From a virus, in IMG/VR virus record IMGVR_UViG_3300042352_000239, positions 1-39,997 of that record: DNA of 39,997 nt. One strand, given 5' to 3'. The position numbers and the translations under genes are program-made. Under the pieces are notes generated by a model that worked only from the letters and a program-made list of their open reading frames with translations, did no database searches and was not told the origin of the DNA. Of the stretch, positions 5,796-13,006 are shown in pieces; position 1 is the first letter of the stretch, and every line of letters starts with the position of its first letter.

Positions 5796-5963
5796 TTATT
5801 CCTTCCCCATATTATCAAATTTAAGCGCATAGCCATAAATCAGCACCAAAAACGCGATTGCCATGGTTTCAAAATGTGGCTCGCCCTTGAAGATTTCCCA
5901 AAGGCTGATCAGCAATAGCGTGTGTCCAAGAATGCCCAACAGAGCGATACAAAATCTAAGCAT
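5796..5963 (-). CDS. 55-aa two-pass membrane protein
   Basis: Two hydrophobic segments are clear: residues about 5-22 (CIALLGILGHTLLLISLW) and about 34-48 (MAIAFLVLIYGYALK), joined by a short polar loop (EIFKGEPHFET). The ATG (5963-5961) has GGAAGGAAAT upstream. It is the first gene of the leftward replication operon and ends 2 bp before the HTH gene. The function is not recognised; membrane anchoring of replication, superinfection exclusion and antiholin-like roles are all open. Confidence 0.65.
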   Translation of the reverse strand: MLRFCIALLGILGHTLLLISLWEIFKGEPHFETMAIAFLVLIYGYALKFDNMGKE

Positions 5964-6079
5964 ATTATTTCCTTCCTGCTAAAATTCGCTTTTGCGCTTT
6001 ACAATGGGTATTTTAATCCGTAAAGCAGTTTTTACACACCGACCGGATAGTCCGACTGGTGTGATGCAGGAGAGCCATT
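5964..6079. promoter_or_regulatory. Divergent early control region with inverted repeats
   Basis: This 116-bp gap separates leftward and rightward early units. GCTTTAC (5996-6002) and GTAAAGC (6020-6026) form an inverted repeat with 17 bp between, and a further TTTTTAC lies at 6029-6035, all plausible operator half-sites. TTTAC(A/G)...TAAAGC 17 bp apart reads as a weak -35/-10 pair on both strands. A second inverted repeat (CACACC 6035-6040 with GGTGTG 6058-6063, inner CGGA-TAG-TCCG) lies just upstream of the Sak4-like ribosome site. Promoter positions are inferred. Confidence 0.55.
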
Positions 6080-6754
6080 ATGGCAATTAATTTGAAAAGA
6101 ACCGGCGGGTTATCCGCCAACGGCGTCAAGCTGCTTGTCTACGGTCAAGCTGGTGCCGGAAAAACTTCGCTGATCCGTACCCTTCCAAAGCCAGTCGTGC
6201 TTTCAGCCGAAGGCGGTCTGCTTTCGATCCAAGATGCAGATATCCCGTTCATCGAGATCACCTCGATGGAGGAGTTACAAGAGGCATATATGTGGTGCCG
6301 CGACAGCGAAGAGGCGAAGGACTTTGAGACCATTGCGCTCGACTCGATTTCGGAAGTGGCCGAAGTGGTGCTGAACCATGAACTGAAGACCAACAAAGAT
6401 GGTCGCGCAGCATATGGCGAGTTGAACACGCAGATGACTGGTTTGATTCGCGCTTTCCGTGATTTGCCATCAAAGCATGTTTACTTCAGCGCAAAGCTGG
6501 AAAAGTCGCAGGATGAGATGGGCAAGCTTCTCTACAACCCTTCGATGCCGGGTAAGTCATTGACGCAGAGCCTGCCCTATTTCTTCGATGAGGTTCTGGC
6601 CCTGCGCGTCGAGCGCGACAGCGAAGGCGTCAACCAACGCGCCATTATGTGCGACACTGACGGCCTGTGGCTGGCTAAGGATCGCTCTGGCAAGCTTGAG
6701 CCGTGGGAAGCACCTGATTTGGGTGAGATCATTCGTAAGATTGCCGGTGTATAA
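6080..6754 (+). CDS. Sak4-like recombination ATPase (RecA/Rad51-type, AAA_24)
   Basis: The 224-aa protein starts with a classical P-loop (GQAGAGKTS at 22-30), followed by TIALDSISEV (84-93) as Walker B, and ends in a beta-rich region, the layout of short single-domain phage Sak4 recombinases and AAA_24 nucleotide-binding proteins. Such proteins promote single-strand annealing during phage recombination, usually with a single-strand binding partner. The start has CAGGAGAG upstream at good spacing. It opens the rightward operon and is followed by genes regularly found with Sak4: a 125-aa helper, a DUF669-type protein and a Cas4-like nuclease. The stop overlaps the next ATG by one base (TAATG). 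Confidence 0.82.
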   Translation: MAINLKRTGGLSANGVKLLVYGQAGAGKTSLIRTLPKPVVLSAEGGLLSIQDADIPFIEITSMEELQEAYMWCRDSEEAKDFETIALDSISEVAEVVLNHELKTNKDGRAAYGELNTQMTGLIRAFRDLPSKHVYFSAKLEKSQDEMGKLLYNPSMPGKSLTQSLPYFFDEVLALRVERDSEGVNQRAIMCDTDGLWLAKDRSGKLEPWEAPDLGEIIRKIAGV

Positions 6755-7131
6755 TGACCACCCTCTACCAAGATTGGCTAGACGCCAAGCGGCGCGAAAC
6801 AATGGCAGCGGCAGAACGCCGTGAGATTGAGGACCAGATCGTGAAGACCCTCAATTTCAGCACGATCTTCGACGGGTCCAAGACGTATGACGAAGGCCCG
6901 TTTAAGGTCAGAATCCAAGGACGTATTGATCGCAAGATCGATGCGGACAAGCTGCAAGAGATTGCAGTCGAGACTGGGTTGAGCGCCCATCTCTCAACCC
7001 TTTTCCGGTGGAAGCCGGAAATTAATGCGGCGGCATGGAAGTCCACCGACCGCTCAATAACTGACCCGCTGCTTGGAGCAATAACATCCAAGGATGGTCG
7101 CCCATCGTTTCAAATCTCAATTGTGGAGTAA
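6754..7131 (+). CDS. Conserved phage protein of the recombination module, 125 aa
   Basis: Function unknown. The N-terminus is a charged helix (LDAKRRETMAAAERREIEDQ) followed by a basic beta-rich part (KVRIQGRIDRKIDADKLQ). Proteins of this type commonly sit between Sak4 and DUF669 genes in phages. Translation is coupled to the Sak4-like gene by a one-base overlap. A role as a partner of the annealase or as a DNA-binding accessory is inference from position. Confidence 0.7.
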   Translation: MTTLYQDWLDAKRRETMAAAERREIEDQIVKTLNFSTIFDGSKTYDEGPFKVRIQGRIDRKIDADKLQEIAVETGLSAHLSTLFRWKPEINAAAWKSTDRSITDPLLGAITSKDGRPSFQISIVE

Positions 7132-7136
7132 GTAAA

Positions 7137-7643
7137 ATGGCATTTCTCGGACAAACCTATTCGGCAGACGAACTGCCCCAATCAGATCGCTCCTTCGACC
7201 TGATCCCCGAAGGCTGGTATAATGCGAAGATCACCAAGGCCGATCTCAAGGATACCAAGAACGGCACCGGCAAGAAGATCGATATTCGGTATGACATCCT
7301 TGGGCCGACCCAACAGGGCCGCGTGATCTTTGGTTCGATCAACATCGCCAACCAGAACCCGACCGCAGAAAAGATTGGCCAGCAGCAGCTTGGCGAGCAT
7401 ATGCGGGCAATTGGTCTGGCGCGAGTTGAGGACACCGATCAGTTGATCGGCGGCGAGTTGCAAATCAGGGTCAAAATCAAGCAGCCGTCAGACAGCGACA
7501 AGGCCAATGGCTATAACGATTCTCGCAACGAGGTGGCTGGTGTCAAGTCGGCTGGTGGCGCTGCCACCTATAACCCAGCGGCCTTTGCCAATGCACCGGC
7601 TCCGCTGGTTGCCGACCGCCCCAAGGCTCCTTGGGAAAAGTAA
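7137..7643 (+). CDS. DUF669 family protein (putative single-strand DNA-binding)
   Basis: The 168-aa protein matches the DUF669 pattern: N-terminal FDLIPEGWYNAKITKADLKD (residues 21-40), a beta core with GTGKKIDIRYDILG and VIFGSINIANQNP, then QQLGEHMRAIG. The C-terminal 40 residues are Ala/Pro-rich and end PKAPWEK, like the disordered acidic or proline tails of single-strand binding proteins. DUF669 genes lie with phage annealases and are thought to act as SSB-like partners. It starts 5 bp after the preceding stop with a weak GGAG site. Confidence 0.8.
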   Translation: MAFLGQTYSADELPQSDRSFDLIPEGWYNAKITKADLKDTKNGTGKKIDIRYDILGPTQQGRVIFGSINIANQNPTAEKIGQQQLGEHMRAIGLARVEDTDQLIGGELQIRVKIKQPSDSDKANGYNDSRNEVAGVKSAGGAATYNPAAFANAPAPLVADRPKAPWEK

Positions 7644-7650
7644 AAAAATT

Positions 7651-7674
7651 GCCCCCAGTTTTTACGCTGGGGGC
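7651..7674. terminator. Hairpin between DUF669 and nuclease genes (terminator-like on the minus strand)
   Basis: GCCCCCAG (7651-7658) pairs perfectly with CTGGGGGC (7667-7674) over an 8-nt loop. On the minus strand it is followed by AATTTTTTTA, a strong terminator. On the plus strand the 3' flank is only mildly T-rich, so it may attenuate rightward reading or block antisense transcription. Confidence 0.55.
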
Positions 7675-7702
7675 AGTCTGTCTATCTTAAGGAGAGCGGG
7701 CC

Positions 7703-8713
7703 ATGAAAATACCCGAACCCGTCCATACTATCGCAAATCTAATAGATCAATACCATTCTGACAAACAGGGCAAGCCGCGTCCGCATCTTGGAGCCAGCCT
7801 TCTGGGCCATCACTGCGACCGTTATCTGTGGCTATCATTTCGCTGGGTGGTGACCGAGAAATTCGAAGGTAGGCTTCTTCGCCTGTTCCGTCGCGGTCAC
7901 AATGAAGAAGATATGATCATTCGCGATCTTCGCGCCATTGGTGTCGATATTCGCTCCAGCCAGCGCCGTGTGGACTTTGGAGCGCATGTGTCGGGCAGTC
8001 TGGACGGTGTGATCGAGAAAGGCGTTCCAGAGGCTCCGAAGGCTCGCCATGTGGCTGAGTTCAAGACGCACTCAAAGAAATCTTTCGACGATCTTTGTAA
8101 GCACGGTGTCGAAAAGTCGAAGCCGCAGCACTTTATTCAGATGCAAGTGTATATGCACGGGACCGAGATACCCCGCGCCCTCTATTACGCTGTCTGCAAG
8201 GACGATGACCGCATCTACACCGAGCGGGTCAATTACGACAAAGAGGTGGCGATCAAATATATCAATCGCGGTCGCTGGGTCGCTCTGACGGATCGGATGC
8301 CAGAACCTTGCCCCGGTGCCAGCCCCGACTGGTATCAATGCAAATTCTGCCCAGCCCATCAATTCTGCTGGGAGAGCGCACCGACGCAGAACGTCAATTG
8401 CCGCACTTGCGCTCACTCAACGGCGCTAGAGAACAGCACATGGCGGTGTGAGCGCCATGAAGCGGATGACATTCCAGTGGAGTTCCAGCACCAAGGCTGC
8501 GACGATCATGTGATCCACCCTGACACGGTGCCTTGGCAAATGCTGACAGCCAATGAGGACAATCATGCCGTTTGGGTGATAGGGGACAGGGAAGTCCTGA
8601 ATGGCCCCAACGGATACAAAAGCCGTGAAATAATCGCGAATCCTGCGGCCTGTGGCGATCCTGTCGTTGAGGAAGCCAAGAGACTGTTTCCTGATGCGGA
8701 GGTGGTAGGGTGA
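7703..8713 (+). CDS. Cas4/RecB-like PD-(D/E)XK nuclease with Fe-S-type cysteines and a Cys4 tail
   Basis: The 336-aa protein carries the RecB-family nuclease core: D101 (GSLDGVIE), E119-x-K121 (VAEFKTHS) and Q146-x3-Y150 (IQMQVY). C38 together with C213-x2-C216-x5-C222 matches the four cysteines that hold an iron-sulfur cluster in Cas4 and AddB nucleases. A second cysteine set (C233-x2-C236, C249, C266) resembles the two small Cys4 proteins of this phage and may bind zinc. It is probably an exonuclease that makes 3' single strands for the upstream Sak4-like annealase. AAGGAG lies upstream of the ATG. It overlaps the next gene by one base. Confidence 0.85.
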   Translation: MKIPEPVHTIANLIDQYHSDKQGKPRPHLGASLLGHHCDRYLWLSFRWVVTEKFEGRLLRLFRRGHNEEDMIIRDLRAIGVDIRSSQRRVDFGAHVSGSLDGVIEKGVPEAPKARHVAEFKTHSKKSFDDLCKHGVEKSKPQHFIQMQVYMHGTEIPRALYYAVCKDDDRIYTERVNYDKEVAIKYINRGRWVALTDRMPEPCPGASPDWYQCKFCPAHQFCWESAPTQNVNCRTCAHSTALENSTWRCERHEADDIPVEFQHQGCDDHVIHPDTVPWQMLTANEDNHAVWVIGDREVLNGPNGYKSREIIANPAACGDPVVEEAKRLFPDAEVVG

Positions 8714-9228
8714 TGCAAACCTTGTACAGGCATTTTGATGCAAGCGACAATTTGCTTTATATAGGCGTATCAAGCAGAATTAGTCAGAGGATCAAAGAGC
8801 ATAGTATGCACTCTTCGTGGTGGCAAAATGTCTCTAAAATCACCCTTGAACATTTTGAAACCAGAAAAGAGGTTCTTGAGGCTGAACGCAACGCGATCAT
8901 CGCAGAAAAGCCAAAGCACAACATAAAGCATAAAAATGGTAAGATTAAGGATGTAAAGGAAAGCGTTGAATATAGTGATTATAGGGGCCGTCTGCTGACG
9001 GCTAGGTTGGTGGAAATCCCGATAATGTTGTCAGTGACAAATTGGTCTATCCAGCTTGGAATCCCAAAAACATATTTGCAATCTGCCATTGAGAAAAACG
9101 AACTTGGATATGTTACCATAGGCGCTGGCGGTCCCCAAAAAACACCGAGGCTTTGGTGTACTGGGTGGCAAATTATCGATTGGCTTGAAAATACCAATTT
9201 AAAACCCGACGCGGAGATCGTGAGATGA
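8713..9228 (+). CDS. GIY-YIG endonuclease with C-terminal HTH-like domain
   Basis: Residues 1-75 form a GIY-YIG nuclease domain: LYRHFDASDNLLYIGVSS, then RISQRIKEH, a conserved Glu region (LEAERNAII) and a final KPKHN. The C-terminal half (VTNWSIQLGIPKTYLQSAIE, later WQIIDWLE) looks like an excisionase/MerR-type helix-turn-helix that would give DNA specificity. I use the ATG at 8713 (TGATG overlap with the nuclease stop), not the GTG one codon earlier; this gives 171 aa. Codons are more A+T-rich than in flanking genes, consistent with recent transfer. It may be a homing-type enzyme or a resolvase-like helper. Confidence 0.8.
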   Translation: MQTLYRHFDASDNLLYIGVSSRISQRIKEHSMHSSWWQNVSKITLEHFETRKEVLEAERNAIIAEKPKHNIKHKNGKIKDVKESVEYSDYRGRLLTARLVEIPIMLSVTNWSIQLGIPKTYLQSAIEKNELGYVTIGAGGPQKTPRLWCTGWQIIDWLENTNLKPDAEIVR

Positions 9229-9650
9229 GATACGAAACAGACGCAGACCTAGCCAAGGAAAAGGCCGCAGAGGAAAAGATTTACTCATCTTGGGGCTGGT
9301 ATTGCATGAAGCTGGGAGAAGCCAAATACCGAGTGGATTGGGGCCTATTTGATGATTTAAAAATGATAGGCTGGGGCGAGTTCAAATTCAGAAACGTCCC
9401 AAAAGATCGGTTTCCGACACTGCTTTTGTCCGCTGACAAATGGATGAGGCTACTCGACCTTAGCGAAACGGCTGGTCTCAAATCTTTTATGTTTGTCCAG
9501 TGGGCAGATTCGGATTTGCATTGTCTCAGAGTGGGCAGAGAAATCAATCTCATGGTGAAATACACCCACGGCGGAAATTATGCCCGAAATCATTCGGGCG
9601 ACATCGAACCGGTTGTTCATATTCCAATCAATTTGTTTGAACCTGTTTAG
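9225..9650 (+). CDS. Small PD-(D/E)XK-like nuclease-fold protein, 141 aa
   Basis: The core motif is YRVDWGLFDD (about 35-44) followed by GWGEFKFRN (49-57), giving a D...E-x-K arrangement typical of restriction-endonuclease-fold enzymes. After it come helices and a beta segment (GLKSFMFVQWADSDLHCLRV) of the expected order. No specificity domain is seen. It overlaps the GIY-YIG gene by ATGA. It might be a structure-specific nuclease or a resolvase; the fold call rests on the motif alone. Confidence 0.6.
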   Translation: MRYETDADLAKEKAAEEKIYSSWGWYCMKLGEAKYRVDWGLFDDLKMIGWGEFKFRNVPKDRFPTLLLSADKWMRLLDLSETAGLKSFMFVQWADSDLHCLRVGREINLMVKYTHGGNYARNHSGDIEPVVHIPINLFEPV

Positions 9651-9669
9651 ATTTTGAACGGATAAAATA

Positions 9670-11280
9670 ATGCTTAGAGATTACCAAAAACGAGCCATAG
9701 GCGAACTCTACGACTGGTTTGGGAAGAACCCCGCAGGTAACCCCTGCGTTGTTCTCCCGACCGGCGCAGGCAAAAGTCATATCGTTGCAGCCCTTTGCAA
9801 AGACGCCGTTTCGAACTGGCCTAAAACCCGCATCTTGATGCTGACCCATGTCAAGGAACTGATCGAGCAGAACGCCGCCAAGATGCGCGAGCATTGGCCG
9901 AACGCGCCAATGGGCATTTATTCAGCCAGTATCGGAAAGCGCCAGTTGGGCGAGCCGATCACCTTTGCTGGCATCCAGTCGGTGCGGACCAAGGCAAGGC
10001 TTCTGGGCCATATCGATCTAATTATTATCGACGAATGCCATCTGGTTAATCACAAGGACGAAGGTGGCTACCGGACCCTGATCAACGATCTGAGGGAGAT
10101 CAACAAGAACATTCGGGTCGTTGGCCTGACCGCCACCCCGTTCCGGCTGGGCCACGGCAAGATCACCGAGGGCGATGCGCTCTTCCACGATCTGCTGGAA
10201 CCAGTCTCGATTGAGGAACTGGTTTATAAAGGCTTCCTTTCGAACCTTCGCAGCAAGCTGACCGAAAAGCATTTCGATCTGTCTGGCGTCCATAAGCGTG
10301 GTGGCGAGTATATCGAGGGCGAACTGGCCGCAGCGGTCAACACGCTCGAAAATAACGAGGCCGTCGTTCAGGAGGTGATAAGGCTGGCTGGTGATCGCAA
10401 GGCATGGCTGTTCTTCTGCTCTGGTGTGGCCCACGCGCAGGCTATGGCGGATACGTTAAACGATCACGGCATCCCTGCTGGCTTTGTTATCGGGTCTACA
10501 CCCAAGGCAGAGAGGGAGCGGATAATTGCAGATTTCAAGTCTGGGAAGCTACGGGCGCTCACCAACGCCAACGTTCTTACGACCGGCTTCGACTATCCAG
10601 ACATCGATCTGATCGCCATGCTACGCCCGACGATGAGCGCATCCCTCTACGTTCAGATGGCTGGGCGTGGGATGCGGGTCAAAAGCCACACCGATCATTG
10701 CCTAGTACTCGACTTTGCAGGCGTAGTGGCCCAGCACGGCCCCATCACGGCGATCCAAGCCAAATCACCAAGCCAGAAGTCAGATAACTCTGGCGAGGCT
10801 CCGGTGAAGGTTTGCGACAATTGCAATGAATTGGTGGCGATCAGCCAGAGAGAATGCCCGTCCTGCGGCTATAACTTTCCTCCGCCAGAGGAGAAGGTCT
10901 ATAAGCTGCACCAAGACGATATTATGGGGCTTGGCGTCCTTGAGATGCCGGTCAAAAGCTGGCGCTGGAGGAAGCACACCAGCCGCACCAGTGGCAAGGA
11001 CATGCTCGCAGTATCTTATTACGGTGCCTTGTCCGATCCTGTTGTGACGGAATATTTCCCCATCCTGCACGATGGTTATGCAGGCACGAAGGCCATGAAG
11101 GCGATCACTGATATAGCAAAGGAAAGCGGTGTTTCCTTTTCCGGCCTATATGGCTTAGAGGATATGGCTAAGGCTCTGTATGATGGCATCCTACCGAGGC
11201 AGATTAAGTTTAAGGTGGACGGCAAATTCCACCGCGTATTAGAAAGGATTTGGGAACATGAGACCGTCGAAGCCGCCTGA
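9670..11280 (+). CDS. Superfamily 2 DEAD/DEAH-box helicase with zinc ribbon
   Basis: The 536-aa protein has the SF2 set: Q-like LRDYQKRAI (2-10), Walker A PTGAGKS (30-36), DECH box (121-124), TATP (154-157), a second RecA domain with LTTGFDYPDIDLI (303-315) and motif VI QMAGRGMR (329-336). A zinc ribbon follows (C382-x2-C385, C396-x2-C399). It resembles UvsW/RadD/ResIII-type phage helicases acting in recombination, branch migration or origin handling. It follows the nuclease genes in one operon, and its 3' end overlaps the next small gene by 23 bp. Base composition matches the core replication genes. Confidence 0.87.
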   Translation: MLRDYQKRAIGELYDWFGKNPAGNPCVVLPTGAGKSHIVAALCKDAVSNWPKTRILMLTHVKELIEQNAAKMREHWPNAPMGIYSASIGKRQLGEPITFAGIQSVRTKARLLGHIDLIIIDECHLVNHKDEGGYRTLINDLREINKNIRVVGLTATPFRLGHGKITEGDALFHDLLEPVSIEELVYKGFLSNLRSKLTEKHFDLSGVHKRGGEYIEGELAAAVNTLENNEAVVQEVIRLAGDRKAWLFFCSGVAHAQAMADTLNDHGIPAGFVIGSTPKAERERIIADFKSGKLRALTNANVLTTGFDYPDIDLIAMLRPTMSASLYVQMAGRGMRVKSHTDHCLVLDFAGVVAQHGPITAIQAKSPSQKSDNSGEAPVKVCDNCNELVAISQRECPSCGYNFPPPEEKVYKLHQDDIMGLGVLEMPVKSWRWRKHTSRTSGKDMLAVSYYGALSDPVVTEYFPILHDGYAGTKAMKAITDIAKESGVSFSGLYGLEDMAKALYDGILPRQIKFKVDGKFHRVLERIWEHETVEAA

Positions 11281-11449
11281 ATTGATTGAGTGGGAGCAGT
11301 GGGTCCGCCCTGCTCCGCCTCAATTCTGCCATAATTGCGATCATTATTCTGGCGATGGATATTGCTATGTCTTCCAAATGATCCCGCCAGCCGACTTTGC
11401 CAATTCCAAGGGCGCTTGCCCCAACTGGGAACAAATGCTTCCATTCTAA
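11258..11449 (+). CDS. 63-aa Cys4 (zinc-ribbon-like) mini-protein
   Basis: Cysteines C24-x2-C27, C36 and C54 form a likely zinc site, with GYC at 34-36, PP downstream and CPNWE at the end. The layout matches the 65-aa protein at 2594-2791 and the Cys4 tail of the nuclease at 7703-8713. The ATG lies inside the helicase 3' end with an AAGGA site at suitable distance. The N-terminus is Pro-rich. It could be an adaptor for the helicase, which itself ends in a zinc ribbon; that is inference from position. Confidence 0.68.
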   Translation: MRPSKPPELIEWEQWVRPAPPQFCHNCDHYSGDGYCYVFQMIPPADFANSKGACPNWEQMLPF

Positions 11450-11493
11450 TTTAGAAGTGGTATTATATACGCTTCATAAAAGGGAATTTTGCC

Positions 11494-11919
11494 ATGATTA
11501 AAAAGTGTTTTAAATGCTTAGAAATGAAACCGCTCACAGAATTTTATAAGCATAAAATGATGGCCGATGGACATCTAAATAAATGCAAAACTTGCAATAA
11601 AAATGATGTTGCAAAGCATAGGTTGGAAAACATTGAAAAAATTAGGCAATATGATCGCGATAGAGGAAGGCGTCCAGAACGAATAAAGGCAGGCGCTGAA
11701 CGAAGAAAGGCGTGGAGAGCTGAAGATTTACGAAGACAAAAGGTCCACAATGCGGTTTATGCGGCGGTAAAAAGTGGAAAATTATTGCGCCAGCCGTGCT
11801 GTAGATGCGGAGAGGAAAAAACCGTTGCTCACCATGAAGACTACGATAGGCCACTAGATATTATGTGGCTTTGCCAGCCATGTCATACGCAACGCCACAA
11901 GGAAATAAATGCTGCATGA
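11494..11919 (+). CDS. HNH endonuclease with N-terminal zinc finger (homing-type)
   Basis: The 141-aa protein has an N-terminal Cys4 finger (CFKCLEMKPLTEFYKH, then CKTCNK), a long basic helix and a C-terminal HNH motif: CCRCGEEKTVAHHEDYDRP with WLCQPCHTQRHKE, giving paired CxxC zinc ligands and the catalytic His in AHHEDY. This type is common as free-standing homing endonucleases. It is preceded by a 44-bp gap with A+T-rich sequence that may hold a promoter, and its codons are clearly more A+T-rich than its neighbours, signs of separate acquisition. The stop overlaps the VRR-NUC gene as ATGA. Confidence 0.85.
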   Translation: MIKKCFKCLEMKPLTEFYKHKMMADGHLNKCKTCNKNDVAKHRLENIEKIRQYDRDRGRRPERIKAGAERRKAWRAEDLRRQKVHNAVYAAVKSGKLLRQPCCRCGEEKTVAHHEDYDRPLDIMWLCQPCHTQRHKEINAA

Positions 11920-12263
11920 TTACCGACCGCATCCCCACCGAGCATGAAGAGCAGCGCGAACTGGTCCGCTGGTTCCGCAAGAAGTACAAAGGCATCCGCA
12001 TCTTTGCGATCCCGAACGGTGGGTATCGGACACGATCCACGGCGGCAAAGTTGAAGGCCGAAGGCGTGATGCGCGGCGTCCCTGATCTCTTTATCCCAGC
12101 CCATAACCTCTGGATCGAGATGAAGCGGGTCAAGGGCGGGAAGCTATCCCCAGAGCAGCGTGATTGGATTAACTATCTGGAAATGCTGGGAAATACTGTA
12201 TTCGTCTGCCACGGCGCAGACCATGCCAAGGAAGCTGTTGACAAGTTTTTTTCTAATCTATGA
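11916..12263 (+). CDS. VRR-NUC domain nuclease (Holliday junction-type)
   Basis: The 115-aa protein is a stand-alone VRR-NUC domain: E-rich N-terminus with EEQRELVRWF, IPNGGYRTR (32-40), GVPDLFI (54-60), the IEMK core (67-70) and LSPEQ (77-81). These supply the PD-(D/E)XK active site. Phage VRR-NUC proteins cut branched DNA such as Holliday junctions, fitting concatemer resolution before packaging. I start it at the ATG overlapping the HNH stop (ATGA); an upstream reading from 11865 would lie within the HNH gene. The HNH appears inserted between helicase/Cys4 and this gene. Confidence 0.85.
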   Translation: MITDRIPTEHEEQRELVRWFRKKYKGIRIFAIPNGGYRTRSTAAKLKAEGVMRGVPDLFIPAHNLWIEMKRVKGGKLSPEQRDWINYLEMLGNTVFVCHGADHAKEAVDKFFSNL

Positions 12264-12301
12264 GAATTTTGCTTGACGGAGGGTGTTGGCGGAATTAGGA
12301 G

Positions 12302-12310
12302 TTATCCACA
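12302..12310 (+). promoter_or_regulatory. Perfect DnaA box in a short intergenic gap
   Basis: TTATCCACA matches the consensus DnaA box exactly and lies in the 67-bp gap before the 63-aa gene. It is the second exact box in the window. One or two exact matches could occur by chance in 40 kb, so this is suggestive only. Confidence 0.45.
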
Positions 12311-12330
12311 TAGCAATAAGGAGAATGAAA

Positions 12331-12522
12331 ATGGAAATGATAGTAGTTTTCAATCAAGGGTACAAGGCAGCGAAGGCTGGTGAACCTCGCATTGCGCCCG
12401 AATCAATTCAGTATCCGATCCTTCATTATGTAACAAAGCAAATTACCCATTACGAGAAGGCGCTTCTTGACCGCATGTCCAAGCAGGTCTGGCTCCAAGG
12501 TTTTGATAAATATCCCGCTTGA
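12331..12522 (+). CDS. Hypothetical protein, 63 aa
   Basis: Unknown function. I start at the ATG at 12331, 7 nt after AAGGAG; a GTG at 12283 and an ATG at 12325 are less well placed. The sequence is mixed (MIVVFNQGYKAAKAGEPRIA, later KALLDRMSKQVWLQGFDKY), with no cysteine or membrane segment. It opens a series of small rightward genes after a 67-bp gap that carries TTGACG (12273-12278) and a DnaA box, so a local promoter is possible. Confidence 0.65.
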   Translation: MEMIVVFNQGYKAAKAGEPRIAPESIQYPILHYVTKQITHYEKALLDRMSKQVWLQGFDKYPA

Positions 12523-12545
12523 TCGTTAATAAGGAGGAAATAGCA

Positions 12546-12746
12546 ATGACCGAAAATGAAATCCTAGCCAAAGCCGCAGTCGTGTTCGCCGAACTTGACG
12601 CCATCAACAAGGAAAAGAAGCGCCTCGACGATGAGGTCCGCAAACTCTGCCGCCAGTTCGATACTGCCGGTGGCGTCTGGGGCTTCCAGCCTCATCACCT
12701 TCGCCGCGCCTGTGAGGCTCGCGGCATCATGGAGGTAGCAGCATGA
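12546..12746 (+). CDS. Hypothetical protein, 66 aa, helical
   Basis: The ATG follows AAGGAGG at 8-nt spacing. The N-terminal two thirds are a charged amphipathic helix (FAELDAINKEKKRLDDEVRK) that may form a coiled coil; the end (FQPHHLRRACEARGIM) is basic. No family recognised. The stop overlaps the next start as ATGA, so it is the first of several small genes coupled by ATGA overlaps through 13864. Confidence 0.68.
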   Translation: MTENEILAKAAVVFAELDAINKEKKRLDDEVRKLCRQFDTAGGVWGFQPHHLRRACEARGIMEVAA

Positions 12747-13006
12747 TCAAGTTCTACGAATGGGAACCGATGTACGACGGCCACAAACCGCCATACTGGG
12801 AAAACGAAATGCCTTGGGCGCTGGCTCCTAGCGAGCCTCTGGGCCAGCCAAAGGAGCCGTCTTGGATCAAAGGCACTGGCTATTCCGTGCCGGTCGATGC
12901 CGTCAGGGATAAGGTCGATCTTGAGTGGATGCTGTCCGAGTTGCGCCGTTATAGTGCGGAGCAGTTGGCGGTTTATGGGATTGTTTTGGGGGAGATGCCG
13001 ACATGA
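12743..13006 (+). CDS. Hypothetical protein, 87 aa, Trp/Pro-rich
   Basis: Unknown. The N-terminal half is unusually rich in Trp, Tyr and Pro (FYEWEPMYDGHKPPYWENEM), followed by a helical C-terminus (LEWMLSELRRYSAEQLAVYG). No zinc or membrane signature. It is coupled on both sides by ATGA overlaps. Confidence 0.66.
   Translation: MIKFYEWEPMYDGHKPPYWENEMPWALAPSEPLGQPKEPSWIKGTGYSVPVDAVRDKVDLEWMLSELRRYSAEQLAVYGIVLGEMPT

Noticed and set aside
12273-12306. Sigma-70 promoter with TTGACG at 12273-12278
   Set aside because: The -35 is good, but no acceptable -10 lies 16-18 bp downstream, so I did not list it as a feature.
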